Assembly: GCF_001713395.1 (NCBI RefSeq)
Contig: NZ_CP016450.1
Location: forward strand, 2,614,001-2,678,000
Direction of reading: 5' to 3'
DNA: 64,000 nucleotides
DNA from: Sinorhizobium sp. RAC02
GTDB taxonomy: Bacteria; Pseudomonadota; Alphaproteobacteria; Rhizobiales; Rhizobiaceae
The notes under the pieces were generated by a model. The model saw nothing but the letters and a program-made list of their open reading frames with translations. It ran no database searches and was not told where the DNA came from. Shown here piece by piece: positions 1 through 9,165 of the stretch (positions are counted from its first letter, which is position 1; each line of letters opens with the position of its first letter). The translations under genes were made by a program, and so were the position numbers.

Positions 1-234
1 GGTCGGCTCGGCCGGCTTCATGCCGAGGCGTTGAGACATATCGACGATCGGCAGGACGGCGCCGCGCAGGTTGATCATGCCCAGGACATAGGATGGCGCG
101 TGCGGCATCGGTGTCGCCGGGGTCCAGCCACGGATTTCCCGGACCGACATGACGTTCACGCAGAACTCCTGGTCAGCGATCCTGAACGCGATCAGTTCGC
201 GCCCGTGCATGATGTTCTTTCCTGCGTACGTCAT
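1..234 (-). CDS. cheW: Chemotaxis coupling protein CheW, 5' part only
   Basis: The gene runs off the left edge of the window, so only the first 78 residues are visible. They match the start of a CheW domain: a strand reading [16 protein letters not shown], then [16 protein letters not shown] and [14 protein letters not shown], the usual CheW core. CheW is the cytoplasmic adaptor that links chemoreceptors to the kinase CheA. The ATG at 234 lies 4 bases after the cheA stop codon, so the two are cotranscribed and probably translationally coupled. A second in-frame ATG (residue 9) is possible. The order cheA-cheW is that of rhizobial che operons. Confidence 0.93.
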   Translation of the reverse strand, partial: MTYAGKNIMHGRELIAFRIADQEFCVNVMSVREIRGWTPATPMPHAPSYVLGMINLRGAVLPIVDMSQRLGMKPAEPT

Positions 235-238
235 CGTC

Positions 239-2524
239 TCAACCGGTTGCAGCAAGCGAGATGTCTTGTCTCAGGGAGTGGCCGCGCGATGCGGCAACCA
301 CCGCATCGACGTCCAGGATGAGGGCCACGCGACCGTCGCCGAGAATGGTCGCCGCGGCGATGCCCGGAACGTGCGTGTAGTTCGCCTCGAGGCTCTTGAT
401 GACGACCTGGCGCTGGCCCTGGATCGCATCGACCATGAGGGCGCGCTGGCCGCCGCCTTCCGATTCGACAAGAAGTGCCACGCCGTCCATCGGGTTGGCC
501 TGGATGTTGCGGAAATTGAGGATCCGGCCGACATCCACCAGCGGGCAGAACGAGTTGCGGATCGAGATAAGCCGCTGCGAGGCGCCGAAGGAATGGATGG
601 CGGAGGCTTCCGGCTGCAAGGTCTCGACAATGGCCGTCAGCGGCACGACGAGCGTCTGGCCGGCAACCGTGACCACCATGCCATCAAGAACGGCAAGCGT
701 CAGCGGCAGGCTCATGGTGAAGACGGAGCCCTGGCCCGGCTTCGACGAGATCGAGATGCGGCCACCAAGCGCCTGGATCGAGCGCTTGACCACGTCCATG
801 CCGACGCCGCGGCCGGAAAGGTCGGAAACCTTGTCGGCGGTGGAGAAACCGGCGTGGAAGATCAGGTTGTCGATTTCCTCGTCGGACAGATTGGCATCGG
901 CCGCGATCAGGTCGTTGTCGATCGCCTTCTGGCGCACCTTCTCGCGGTTGATGCCGGCGCCGTCGTCGGCAAGCTCGATGACGATTCGACCAGAACGATG
1001 TTTTGCCGTCAGGCGAACCGTGCCTTCCGGGTTCTTGCCGAGCGCCTCGCGCTTCTCCGGCATTTCGAGGCCGTGATCGACCGCGTTGCGGATCATGTGC
1101 GTCAGCGGCTCGGCGAGCTTGTCGATGACGGTCTTGTCGACTTCGGTGTTCTCGCCTTCCGTGATGAGGCGCACCGACTTGCCGGTAATATCGGCGATTT
1201 CGCGGACGGTACGGGCCATGCGCTGGAAGACCGGCTTTACCGGCTGCGCGCGGATCGCCATCACCGAATCCTGGATCTCGCGGGTGAGCTGCTGCAGCTC
1301 TTCGAGGCCCATATTGATGGAGGACGTGCCGTTGCTGTCGTTCTCGACGACGCTCTGCGAGAGCATCGCCTGGTTGATGACGAGCTCGCCGACAAGGTTG
1401 ATCAGGCGGTCGACGCGATCGAGATCGACGCGGATCGTCTGGCCGGCGGCAGCGGCCTGGTTGGCCTGCGCAGCACTCGCGGCCGATGCGGCGGCAGCGG
1501 CCTTGGCATTGTCGGCGGCGCGGCTTGTGACCTGCGCAACCTTGCTTGCGGTTTCTGCGGCGGCAATGGCGGCAGCGGCATCGCTTTCGATGATTGCCGG
1601 TTCATCCTCGGCGGCGACAGAGCCGCCATCGTCGAGGATCGACAGGTCGAACGGTACCGGCTGCATCGGCAGCTCTTCGTCATCTGCCGCTTCGCTGACG
1701 ACGTCTTCCTCGATGGTGCGGATGTCGAGGTCGCAATCCCATTCGGCAAATTCGAAGACGGAGCGCACGCCATCCTCGCCCTTTTCGGTCGTGACCGAAA
1801 TCTTCCAGGAGAAGTAAGCTTCCTCAGGGTTCATCTTGTCGAGCGTCGGCAGAGCGTCCATGTCGCAATAGACGCTCATGTCGCCGAGGCGGGAAACGTC
1901 GCGCAGCAGGAGGACGGCCTCGTTGCCCTTGGCGTAGAGATCCTTCTTCGGCTTGAAGAGGACCTGGCAGGTCGGAACGTAGTGCGCAGCCGGTTCGTCG
2001 TCGAAATCGCCGAAGGAGAACGGGATCGGCTGGAACCCTTCGTCGTTGACCGCGGGCTTTTCCACGACCGGCGCCGGTGCGGCCGCCTTGGGAGCAGCGG
2101 CTGCAGGTTTTGGCGCGGGCGCTTCGGCAGCAGCCGGCGTTTCGCCGTTCGCCAGGGCTTCGAGTTCGCGGATGAGTGTGCGGCTACGGGCCTCGTCGAC
2201 GCTTCCGCCATCGCGGGCGGCATTGGTCAGGTCCGCCAGAACGTCGGCGGACTTCAGCATGACCTTCAGGACATCCTGGGTCGGCTCCAGCTTGTTGGAT
2301 CGAACGCAATCCAGTGTCGTCTCGAACACATGGGCGAAGGAAACGAGGTCATCCAGGCCGAATGCACCGGCACCGCCCTTGATCGAATGCACGGCACGGA
2401 AAACGGCGTTGACCGTTTCCGGGTCGCGATCCCCGTCGTTCAGCTTCAAGAGACCGGATTCCAATTCCGCGAGCTGCTCCTCGCATTCCTGGAAGAAGAT
2501 CTCTTTGATTTCGTTCATATCCAT
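239..2524 (-). CDS. cheA: Chemotaxis sensor histidine kinase CheA
   Basis: CheA, 761 residues, phosphorylates CheY and CheB in response to receptor state. The Hpt domain fills residues 1-105, with the phosphorylated histidine at His46 in [13 protein letters not shown]. An Ala/Pro linker (130-155) leads to the response-regulator binding region, and a second Ala-rich linker spans 315-360. The dimerisation helices ([17 protein letters not shown], from 364) are followed by the ATPase boxes N ([12 protein letters not shown], 476-487), G1 (DDGAG, 520) and G2 (GRGVGMDVV, 571). A CheW-like regulatory domain begins near 610. All catalytic motifs are intact. The gene sits 23 bases after cheY1 and 4 bases before cheW. 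Confidence 0.97.
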   Translation of the reverse strand: MDMNEIKEIFFQECEEQLAELESGLLKLNDGDRDPETVNAVFRAVHSIKGGAGAFGLDDLVSFAHVFETTLDCVRSNKLEPTQDVLKVMLKSADVLADLTNAARDGGSVDEARSRTLIRELEALANGETPAAAEAPAPKPAAAAPKAAAPAPVVEKPAVNDEGFQPIPFSFGDFDDEPAAHYVPTCQVLFKPKKDLYAKGNEAVLLLRDVSRLGDMSVYCDMDALPTLDKMNPEEAYFSWKISVTTEKGEDGVRSVFEFAEWDCDLDIRTIEEDVVSEAADDEELPMQPVPFDLSILDDGGSVAAEDEPAIIESDAAAAIAAAETASKVAQVTSRAADNAKAAAAASAASAAQANQAAAAGQTIRVDLDRVDRLINLVGELVINQAMLSQSVVENDSNGTSSINMGLEELQQLTREIQDSVMAIRAQPVKPVFQRMARTVREIADITGKSVRLITEGENTEVDKTVIDKLAEPLTHMIRNAVDHGLEMPEKREALGKNPEGTVRLTAKHRSGRIVIELADDGAGINREKVRQKAIDNDLIAADANLSDEEIDNLIFHAGFSTADKVSDLSGRGVGMDVVKRSIQALGGRISISSKPGQGSVFTMSLPLTLAVLDGMVVTVAGQTLVVPLTAIVETLQPEASAIHSFGASQRLISIRNSFCPLVDVGRILNFRNIQANPMDGVALLVESEGGGQRALMVDAIQGQRQVVIKSLEANYTHVPGIAAATILGDGRVALILDVDAVVAASRGHSLRQDISLAATG

Positions 2525-2547
2525 CGGGAGAATCCTGGACTAGTGAA

Positions 2548-2913
2548 TTAGGCGGTTACGCGCTCGATTGCGTCGATCAGCTTGGTCGGATCGAAAGGCT
2601 TGACGATCCAGCCCGTGGCGCCGGCCTGGCGTGCACGGTTCTTCTTCTCGGCATCGCTTTCGGTGGTCAGGACCAGGATCGGGATTGCCCGGTACTTCTC
2701 GTTGCGGCGCACGCCTTCGATAAAGCCGAAGCCGTCGAGGCGCGGCATGTTGATGTCGGTGACGATGACATCCGGGTTGGCGTTTTCGAGAACTTCCAGC
2801 CCCTCGATGCCGTCTTCGGCCTGGATGGTCTCGAAGCCTGCATTGTTGAGGGTAACCAGAAGCATGTTCCGGATTGTCCGTGAATCATCCACGGTGAGGA
2901 CTTTTTTCTTCAT
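2548..2913 (-). CDS. cheY1: Single-domain response regulator CheY1
   Basis: This 121-residue protein is a bare receiver domain with no output domain. The acidic pair is Asp9-Asp10, the phosphoacceptor is Asp53 (VIVTDINMPRLDG), the switch threonines are Thr83-Thr84 and the lysine is Lys105 (KPFD). In rhizobial operons the CheY next to cheA is CheY1, which acts as a phosphate sink, while CheY2 (outside this window) binds the motor. Calling it CheY1 rests on gene order. Its ATG overlaps the cheS stop codon by 4 bases (ATGA), so the two are translationally coupled. Confidence 0.95.
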   Translation of the reverse strand: MKKKVLTVDDSRTIRNMLLVTLNNAGFETIQAEDGIEGLEVLENANPDVIVTDINMPRLDGFGFIEGVRRNEKYRAIPILVLTTESDAEKKNRARQAGATGWIVKPFDPTKLIDAIERVTA

Positions 2914-3209
2914 TGCCGAATCTCCTGTGCCAGCAAGTGATCAATGTTCACGCCGATAAGTTGCATTGTCTTCATGAAAGGATCGGAAACCTTGCCGAAG
3001 GTGAAGGGCTGCCTGTCCTCTTCCCAGCTCTTGGCACCGGCCATCAGCACCTGGGCACAGAGCGCACCGACCCGCTCGACCGCCGAGGCGTCGATGACGA
3101 GCGGATTGCCCTTCAGGCCCATGAGCTGGGTATGCAGCGCCGTCGCCTCGTTGAGATCGAGAACGGGGGCAAGGCTTAAACTTTTCTGAACGGCTTTCTT
3201 GCTCGCCAT
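2910..3209 (-). CDS. cheS: STAS-like protein, CheS type
   Basis: A 99-residue protein with the look of a STAS (anti-sigma antagonist-like) fold: APVLDLNEATALHTQLMGLKGNPLVIDASAVERVG and then a helix LCAQVLMAGAKSW, split here only by the residue limit of this note: the core is LVIDASAVERVG. In Sinorhizobium meliloti the equivalent small gene, cheS, encodes a partner of CheA that speeds dephosphorylation of CheY1. Position between icpA and cheY1 and the length support that name. The open frame continues upstream to 3314, but ATG 3209 (MASKKAVQ) gives the usual length. Confidence 0.8.
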   Translation of the reverse strand: MASKKAVQKSLSLAPVLDLNEATALHTQLMGLKGNPLVIDASAVERVGALCAQVLMAGAKSWEEDRQPFTFGKVSDPFMKTMQLIGVNIDHLLAQEIRQ

Positions 3210-3338
3210 TACCGGGTTCCTTGTCTGCGTCTGTCCAAAATCATCGTCGCCCTGTTCGGCACCGCGGGCGGATGGCTTTCTTCCGAAAGCCGGCTGCGTG
3301 CCGTCGAGAACCAATGCCGGGGTTGCCTGTTCGTCATC

Positions 3339-4940
3339 TCAGCCTCCAAAGCCGACGGCGCGTGCCGACAGGAAATCGAGGGGAGACGCCTGCGCTTCGT
3401 TGCGATCCGGCGCCACATACTGGTCCACCGATGCGGGGCGGCCCGGGCGTCGAAGATCGCGGCCTGGGGAAACATGGAACTCCCGGATCGTCCGGCCGAG
3501 TTCGAGAATGACAGCATGCAGGTCGCCGCCTGCCTCGCCGACGCGGCCTGCATCCGAAGCGTCCGCTTCGAGCGCACGGCCGGCACGGCCGATATCGGCC
3601 GTGACGCTGCCAAGTCCATCTACATCGACGGCGCTTTCGCGCACGATGCCGGTGATCGCGTCGTTGATGCCCTCGACCTGGCGCACGATGTTGCCGATCG
3701 CATCCTGGGTGCGGTGGACGTGCTCGACGCCGGTTTCGACCTGCGACTTCGTGCTGGTAACGAGCTGCTTGATCTCGCGGGCCGCATCCGCTGAACGCTG
3801 GGCAAGGGCCCGCACTTCCTGCGCGACGACGGCAAAGCCGCGGCCACTATCGCCGGCCCGTGCGGCCTCGATGCCGGCATTCAATGCCAGTAGGTTGGTC
3901 TGGAAGGCGATCTCGTCGATCACGCCGATGATCTGGCCGATCTTTTCCGCCGAAGCCTCGATGTCGGCCATGGCGGACATGGCCTCGCCGACGATGTTGC
4001 CGCTGTGGGCAACGGACTGTTGTGTGGAGGCTGCGGCCGACTGCGCCTTGCGGGTTTCATCGAGCGTCTGGCGGACCCGTTCGACAATGCTGCCGAGCGC
4101 GTTTGCCGTGTCGATTAGTGTCGCCGACTGCTCGGCGGAGCGGGCCGAGAGCGCACCGGCACCCGAGGCGAGCGTGCCGACGAGACGGTCGCTTTCCGTC
4201 GCCCGGTCGGCTGCCGACGTGAGGCGGGACTGGATTTCGTCGAGCGCACCGTTCAGCGTCTCCGCGAGGTCACGCCAGGCATCCGGCATCTCTCCGGCAA
4301 CGCGGGCGGAGAAATCGAGTTGCGACAGGCTGCGGATCGTATCCCCGAACACGCGGTCAAGTTCGGCGCGGTCCTCCCGGCGCTGTTCGCCAAGCGCCCG
4401 CTGGTGGGCGTGGCGCAGTTCGTTGAAACGCAGCGAGATGCCGATTTCCGCATCGACAAAGGCCGTGCGCAGGAAGGCGGAGACGAGGTCGGTCAGTTCC
4501 TTGCGGCGCGCCTTGCCGGCGCCGGGGAAAATCGATTTCGGCCAGTAGTCCTCGATCAGGCCGGAGACGACCGTTTCGACGACGACAGAATGGCCGGCAA
4601 TGCGCCAGCGCGGGTCGAGGCCCATCTGGCTTTCGCTGTCGGAGAGGACTTTGACGCGTTCGGCGTAAAGCGCATCGAACCGCGCATCGGTCAGCACGCT
4701 CCAGTGGGAGCTCTGGAGGTCGTGCAGGCGGTCGATCTGGCGCTCGCTCTGGAAGAGGCGTGCGGCATCGGGAAAAGTCTGGAAACGCTGGAAAAGATCG
4801 CGAAGCGCCGTTTCGACGTGCCGTTCAAGTGTCTGGCGGTGGCGGCGGAGCGTATCGCCCTGGCTGCTGTCGACGCCGGCAAAACGCAAACGGTCGCGCA
4901 GGCTGGTCGCCTGTCCCGTTCGGGCCTGTTCTGCTGGCAT
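3339..4940 (-). CDS. icpA: Soluble globin-coupled methyl-accepting chemotaxis protein (IcpA-like)
   Basis: From ATG 4940 the product has 533 residues and no membrane segment, so it should be a cytoplasmic receptor. Residues 1 to about 175 resemble a protoglobin sensor (DLFQRF near the start, then [14 protein letters not shown]). A long helical region follows, then the MCP signalling hairpin with [19 protein letters not shown] and [12 protein letters not shown]. It heads the che operon as icpA does in S. meliloti. By eye the position of the haem-ligating proximal histidine (normally H three residues before the IGL turn) is Glu, so haem binding is doubtful. The open frame extends to 5132, but that extension does not look protein-like. 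Confidence 0.9.
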   Translation of the reverse strand: MPAEQARTGQATSLRDRLRFAGVDSSQGDTLRRHRQTLERHVETALRDLFQRFQTFPDAARLFQSERQIDRLHDLQSSHWSVLTDARFDALYAERVKVLSDSESQMGLDPRWRIAGHSVVVETVVSGLIEDYWPKSIFPGAGKARRKELTDLVSAFLRTAFVDAEIGISLRFNELRHAHQRALGEQRREDRAELDRVFGDTIRSLSQLDFSARVAGEMPDAWRDLAETLNGALDEIQSRLTSAADRATESDRLVGTLASGAGALSARSAEQSATLIDTANALGSIVERVRQTLDETRKAQSAAASTQQSVAHSGNIVGEAMSAMADIEASAEKIGQIIGVIDEIAFQTNLLALNAGIEAARAGDSGRGFAVVAQEVRALAQRSADAAREIKQLVTSTKSQVETGVEHVHRTQDAIGNIVRQVEGINDAITGIVRESAVDVDGLGSVTADIGRAGRALEADASDAGRVGEAGGDLHAVILELGRTIREFHVSPGRDLRRPGRPASVDQYVAPDRNEAQASPLDFLSARAVGFGG

Positions 4941-5208
4941 TTCCTGCACCAAATCGCTCCCAAACCAACAATGCCAAGCCGCCCAAAAAGGGTGGCTCAT
5001 TGAATTCTCGCATGGAGGAGAGGTTGGCTGACCGGCCGTGCTCAAGGGGCGGTAGCGTACCGGCAAGCCGGCGCACGCGATGCCACCCGTCGATCCATGA
5101 TCAAATTCGGTGAAACTCGAATACCGGTTCAAATCCGGTACGGCGGGTCGGCATCATGCCTGGGTGAGAAACGGCGAATTTCCCATTCCGACGCGTAGTT
5201 CAATGTTT

Positions 5209-5236
5209 ATGGTTAATTCCTTGCCTGAAGGTTAAT
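5209..5236. promoter_or_regulatory. CtrA-like half sites and GGTTAAT direct repeat upstream of the che operon
   Basis: Read on the minus strand, the sequence contains TTAACCAT (5209-5216), the short form of the CtrA-binding motif. GGTTAAT also occurs twice on the plus strand, at 5211-5217 and 5230-5236, 19 bases apart. The site lies about 270 bases upstream of the chemoreceptor start and 120 bases upstream of the small plus-strand peptide gene. CtrA control of motility genes is known in alphaproteobacteria; that this site works is inference. The rest of 4941-5358 shows no gene I can support. Confidence 0.35.
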
Positions 5237-5358
5237 AGTTCATGGCTTGCTTCCGGGTTCGCTAAAATTAACATTGCCCAACGCTGCGTCAGCCTCAGAC
5301 AAGCTCGCGCGCGTAGGGTCAGGGCATAGGCTGACAATGATGTCAGGAGGAAAGAGCA

Positions 5359-5472
5359 ATGATTGTTCTGGCATTGGGCGCGACCGTGATTGCTTCCGCA
5401 ACACTCGCCGCCATCTATCTTCTTCTCGATATCGATGCGGCGCGCGCGCCGGCCAAGGCCCGCGTTTTCTGA
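5359..5472 (+). CDS. 37-residue single-pass membrane peptide
   Basis: A short frame starts at ATG 5359 behind a perfect AGGAGG at 5345-5350, 8 bases away. It reads MIVLALGATVIASATLAA, then IYLLLDIDAARAPAKARVF, and ends in TGA. The first 25 residues form one hydrophobic helix, followed by a short basic tail, which suggests an inner-membrane micropeptide with the tail inside. I do not recognise a family. It converges with rhaK, whose stop is 20 bases downstream. The strong ribosome binding site and clean topology are the only evidence, so it could be a chance frame. Confidence 0.5.
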   Translation: MIVLALGATVIASATLAAIYLLLDIDAARAPAKARVF

Positions 5473-5491
5473 GCATAGCCGCTGAAGGCTA

Positions 5492-6862
5492 TTATCCCTG
5501 CCCGGCAAGCGCGCGCCAGCGCGCCGCATAGTCCACGGCGTCCGTTGGCAATGTGTCCATAATCGAAACAAGTGCGGGGTCCGGGGCCCTGCCCGCGGCA
5601 AGGCAGGCAGCACCGATGCTCGTGCCGGTCGCGCTGCCACCGGCCAGCACCGGGCGGTCTGTCGCAACCTTCAGCATCATCAGGAATGCCCTGTTGGCGG
5701 CAAATGGGCCTTCGACGATCACCGGTCCGTCCGCACCGATGAGATCGAGGCAGGTTGCGGTCATCAGGGCAAGGTGGAAGGCGATGACGGCCTGCGCCGC
5801 ATCCTCGCTCAGCTCTTCGCGCGGTACGGTCCATGTCGCCTTGTGGCCGGGGAACGGCCCGGATTCCTCCGGCAGCGATGGCAGCAGCATGGCGCCGCGC
5901 TCCAACACTTCAGCTATGGCCGCAGGCGGGAGGTCGCCGGACTTGCCACCAAGCAGAGAGAAGGCACGTCCACCCATGAAGCGCGACGACGGCACCGGAT
6001 CACCGAGCGCATTGACGTTGATCAGCGTGTCCCTTGCCTCATCCAGCACGACCGACCGCGCGCCGATCGCCATGACCACGACCCAGGTGCCGGTGGAGAC
6101 GACCGCGTAGGGTTCCTTTCGCGTCAGCACATAGGGCAGCAGCGAGGCGTTGGAATCGTGGATGCCGCAATGGACCGGTACATCCGACCGAAGGCCCGTC
6201 GCCGCAGCGATCTCGGGGCGGATCGGGCCGAGCACGTCACCGGCCTTGCGCACCGGCGGCATCAGCCGGGTCCAGCCCTGGCTTTCGACGAAGCTGGAAA
6301 ACCGTCCGTTGCGCGGCTCCCACAGGTCGGCATGGCAACCGAGCGACGTTACCTCGCTGGCCGCGATGCCGGTGAGGCGGAAGGACCAGTATTGCGCATA
6401 CATCAGGATATGGTGGGCCTTCGCGAAGGCCTTGGGAAAACGCCCGGACTGCCAATAGATCTGCAAACCGGCATTGAGCCCCATAGGCATGATCGGGGTG
6501 CCGCTCTCCTCGAAGCGCGGGCGGACCGCGCGATACGCGTCAGCATGCTCCTGCGGGCCTTCGTGCTCGTAGTCGAGCACCGGCAGGACAAGGTGACCAT
6601 CCTCACCAACCAGCGCGGCGGTAGCGCCATGGGTGGTGACGGAGATCGCATCGATCGGGTGCTCGCGGTTGAGGTCGCCAAGGCTCTCCAAGATGAAGGC
6701 CCAGAGCTTTTCCGTGTCGAAATGCGGATAGGGTGCGGCGTTCACCACGCCGTTCGGCATGGTACGGGCGGCGATCTCCTGAAAGCTTTCACCATCGACG
6801 AGCACGACCTTGGCGTTCGTCTTGCCGATATCGACGACGGCGATGGTTTTTGGCGGGGTCAT
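5492..6862 (-). CDS. rhaK: L-rhamnose catabolism carbohydrate kinase (FGGY family)
   Basis: 456 residues of the FGGY sugar-kinase family. The first phosphate-binding loop is VVDIGKTNAKVVLVDG at the N terminus. The C-terminal half holds GIHDSNASLLPY, VSTGTWVVV and GADGPVIVEGPFAAN, as in rhamnulokinase/fuculokinase relatives. It is the last gene of the rhaRSTPQUK operon. In Rhizobium leguminosarum RhaK is needed for both kinase activity and ABC-dependent rhamnose uptake; the exact substrate here is inferred from context. The ATG is 4 bases after the rhaU stop. No truncation is seen. Confidence 0.93.
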   Translation of the reverse strand: MTPPKTIAVVDIGKTNAKVVLVDGESFQEIAARTMPNGVVNAAPYPHFDTEKLWAFILESLGDLNREHPIDAISVTTHGATAALVGEDGHLVLPVLDYEHEGPQEHADAYRAVRPRFEESGTPIMPMGLNAGLQIYWQSGRFPKAFAKAHHILMYAQYWSFRLTGIAASEVTSLGCHADLWEPRNGRFSSFVESQGWTRLMPPVRKAGDVLGPIRPEIAAATGLRSDVPVHCGIHDSNASLLPYVLTRKEPYAVVSTGTWVVVMAIGARSVVLDEARDTLINVNALGDPVPSSRFMGGRAFSLLGGKSGDLPPAAIAEVLERGAMLLPSLPEESGPFPGHKATWTVPREELSEDAAQAVIAFHLALMTATCLDLIGADGPVIVEGPFAANRAFLMMLKVATDRPVLAGGSATGTSIGAACLAAGRAPDPALVSIMDTLPTDAVDYAARWRALAGQG

Positions 6863-6866
6863 CGCT

Positions 6867-7181
6867 TCAATCCATATGGAAGACGGTAACGAGCGGCACG
6901 GCGACCGGCTCGTTGTCCGGCTTCGTCTCCATGATGTCAGCCATGTGTGCCCACCAGCGCTGCATCACGGGATGGTTCGGCAGGTCCGCCATGGTGTGGT
7001 CGTCGCGCCGCCAGAGCACGCCGAAGAGCAGGTTCGTCTCTTCGTCGAGATGGATGGAGTAGTCCGAGACACCGGCCTCCTTCAACAGGGCGGAAAGCTC
7101 CGGCCAGATCGCATCGTGCCGTGCCTTGTATTCGGCCGAGCAGCCGAGATTGAGCCGCATGCGAAACGCATATTTCTCCAT
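6867..7181 (-). CDS. rhaU: L-rhamnose mutarotase
   Basis: 104 residues, the usual size of the RhaU/RhaM family, which interconverts alpha and beta anomers of L-rhamnose. Family landmarks are the N-terminal [22 protein letters not shown], the [15 protein letters not shown] strand and the [14 protein letters not shown] helix near the end. The ribosome binding site AGGAG precedes the ATG, and the start is only 3 bases after the rhaQ stop. It sits between the transporter genes and the kinase, so the anomer pool can be balanced as the sugar enters. Confidence 0.95.
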   Translation of the reverse strand: MEKYAFRMRLNLGCSAEYKARHDAIWPELSALLKEAGVSDYSIHLDEETNLLFGVLWRRDDHTMADLPNHPVMQRWWAHMADIMETKPDNEPVAVPLVTVFHMD

Positions 7182-7184
7182 GGC

Positions 7185-8189
7185 TCAATGGCTCCTGCGG
7201 CCGCGGAAGCGCCGATAGAGGATCGGCAGCGCGATGACGGAGATCAAGAGCAGGCCGATGAAGATCGACATGACGATGCCCGGCACGTTCAAGAGGCCGA
7301 AGCCGAAGGTCACCATGCCCATGATGAGCGCCGCAAGAACGACGCCCGGAATGGTGCCCGAGCCGCCGAGGATGTTGACGCCGCCGAGCACGACCATCGT
7401 CACCACTTCCAGCTCCCAGCCCATGGCGATGGAGGGGCGCGTCGAGCCGAGGCGCGCAGTCAGGCAGATCGAGGCGATCGCGGCCATCAGGCCGGTCAAA
7501 AGAAAGAGCACGAACTTGACGCGCCCGACCCGCACACCGGAAAACAGCGCTGCCGTCTGGTTGTTGCCGATCGCATAAACTGTCCGGCCAAAACTCGTCC
7601 TGTGCAGCACGACGCCGTAGATGACCGCGAGCACGACGAAGAGGCAGAGTTCGAAGGAAAAGACCCACCAGACATAGCCCTGGCCGAACCAGGAGAAGCT
7701 TTCAGGATAGCCGGTAAACGCCTTGTCGCCGAGGATGACGAAGGAGAGGCCGCGGAACAGGCTCATCGTGCCGATGGTGACGACGATGGACGGCAGGCCG
7801 AGACCGGTGACGAGCAGGCCATTGAACGCGCCGCAGAGCAGGCCGGTGGCAAGGCCGACCATAACCAGCGCCGGCGTATCGAAGCCGAGTTGCACGGCGT
7901 AGCCCATCGCGGTGGAGGTGAGCGCGATGATCGAGGCGACGGAGAGGTCGATCTCGCCGGAAATGATGACGAGCGCCATGGCGAAGGCGATCATCGCCTT
8001 TTCGGTGAAGTTGAAGGTCGCGTCCGACAGGTTCCAAGGATCAAGGAAATAGGGCGAGGCCAAGGAGTTGACGAGAAAGATCGCCAGCGCCACGGCGACC
8101 AGCAGCGTCTCCCAGCTCTTTACCAGCCGCGCGCCACGGCCTTCCAGCCGGTCGGGGATGTGGCGCGCAACCATCTGGGTCTCAGCCAT
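7185..8189 (-). CDS. rhaQ: L-rhamnose ABC transporter permease RhaQ
   Basis: 334 residues of the BPD_transp_2 permease family used by ribose-type sugar importers, with about nine hydrophobic segments. Typical stretches are IIALTSTAMGYAVQLG, LPSIVVTIGTMSLFRG and VLGGVNILGGSGTIPGVVL. ATG 8189 follows a GGAGG-like site, and the first 8 bases overlap the end of rhaP (ATGGCTGA), which implies translational coupling. With RhaP it should form the heterodimeric membrane channel served by RhaT and RhaS. The open frame extends upstream to 8246, but that part lies inside rhaP and is not needed. Confidence 0.93.
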   Translation of the reverse strand: MAETQMVARHIPDRLEGRGARLVKSWETLLVAVALAIFLVNSLASPYFLDPWNLSDATFNFTEKAMIAFAMALVIISGEIDLSVASIIALTSTAMGYAVQLGFDTPALVMVGLATGLLCGAFNGLLVTGLGLPSIVVTIGTMSLFRGLSFVILGDKAFTGYPESFSWFGQGYVWWVFSFELCLFVVLAVIYGVVLHRTSFGRTVYAIGNNQTAALFSGVRVGRVKFVLFLLTGLMAAIASICLTARLGSTRPSIAMGWELEVVTMVVLGGVNILGGSGTIPGVVLAALIMGMVTFGFGLLNVPGIVMSIFIGLLLISVIALPILYRRFRGRRSH

Positions 8190-9165
8190 GGACCGCCTCC
8201 GCCTTCCTGAGAATGACCCGGCCCTTGCGCTTTTCAGCACGCGCATTCACGGCGACGGCGATGATGATGACCATGCCGGAGATTGCCATCTGGGCGAAGG
8301 GCGAGATGTTGATGACGGGGAGCGCGTTCTTGATGACGCCGAGGAACAGCGCGCCCAGCAGCGCGCCCCCGACCGAGCCTATGCCGCCGGCAATCGAGAT
8401 ACCACCTATGACGCAGGCCGCGATGATATCGAGTTCGAAGCCGGCTGCGATATCGACATAGGCGACCGCATAACGCGAGACCCAGAGATAGCCGGAAAGG
8501 CCGGCCAGCGTGCCGGACAGGCAATAGGCGAAGAAACGCGTGCGGCCGACGTCGATGCCGGTATAGACCGCCGCATGCGGATTGCCGCCGACCGCAAAGA
8601 AGGCGCGGCCGAGCGGCGTGCGGCGCATCACCACGACCATGATGCCGATGATGACGAGCGACAGCCAGGAGAGCAGCGGGAAGCCGAGCACGGCTGCGCG
8701 TGGTAGCGCCTTGAACGCATCGCTCATCTGGTGTGCATTGATCCAGGCGCCACCGGACAGCAGGAAGATCAGGCCGCGATAGATGGTGAGCGTGCCGAGC
8801 GTGACGACGATCGGCGGAATGTCGAGCTTCCAGACGAGCAGGCCATTGATCGAGCCGAGTATGGCGCCAAGCGCCATGGCGGTCAGGATGACGAGCGGGA
8901 TCGGCAGGCCGGGCATCGCCGCATTGATCATCGCCGCGACCATGCCCGACAGCGCGAGGTTCGCGGCCATGGAGAGATCGATGCAGCGCGTCAGGATGAC
9001 GGCCATCTGGCCGAGTGCCAGGATGATCAGGATCGACGTGTCATTATAGACATTGGCGAGATTGCCGGGCGTGACGAAGGGCGGAAAGCGGAGGGCGATC
9101 AGCGCCACAAGGGCGGCGATCGCTACGACCAGCAGCATTTCGCGGTTCTTGAGCAATAGTTTCAT
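8182..9165 (-). CDS. rhaP: L-rhamnose ABC transporter permease RhaP
   Basis: 327 residues, again a BPD_transp_2 sugar permease, paralogous to RhaQ. Visible signatures are LALSGMVAAMINAAMPG, IPPIVVTLGTLTIYRG and CVIGGISIAGGIGSVGGALL. The start at ATG 9165 overlaps the rhaT stop by 4 bases (ATGA), and it begins MKLLLKNREMLL with the first membrane helix straight after. A longer frame reaching 9435 lies within rhaT and is not real. The C-terminal tail is basic (EKRKGRVILRK) and should be cytoplasmic. Confidence 0.93.
   Translation of the reverse strand: MKLLLKNREMLLVVAIAALVALIALRFPPFVTPGNLANVYNDTSILIILALGQMAVILTRCIDLSMAANLALSGMVAAMINAAMPGLPIPLVILTAMALGAILGSINGLLVWKLDIPPIVVTLGTLTIYRGLIFLLSGGAWINAHQMSDAFKALPRAAVLGFPLLSWLSLVIIGIMVVVMRRTPLGRAFFAVGGNPHAAVYTGIDVGRTRFFAYCLSGTLAGLSGYLWVSRYAVAYVDIAAGFELDIIAACVIGGISIAGGIGSVGGALLGALFLGVIKNALPVINISPFAQMAISGMVIIIAVAVNARAEKRKGRVILRKAEAVHG

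Noticed and set aside
149..2551. 800-codon plus-strand frame opposite cheA
   Set aside because: Antisense shadow of cheA in high-GC DNA; arginine- and histidine-rich with no domains.
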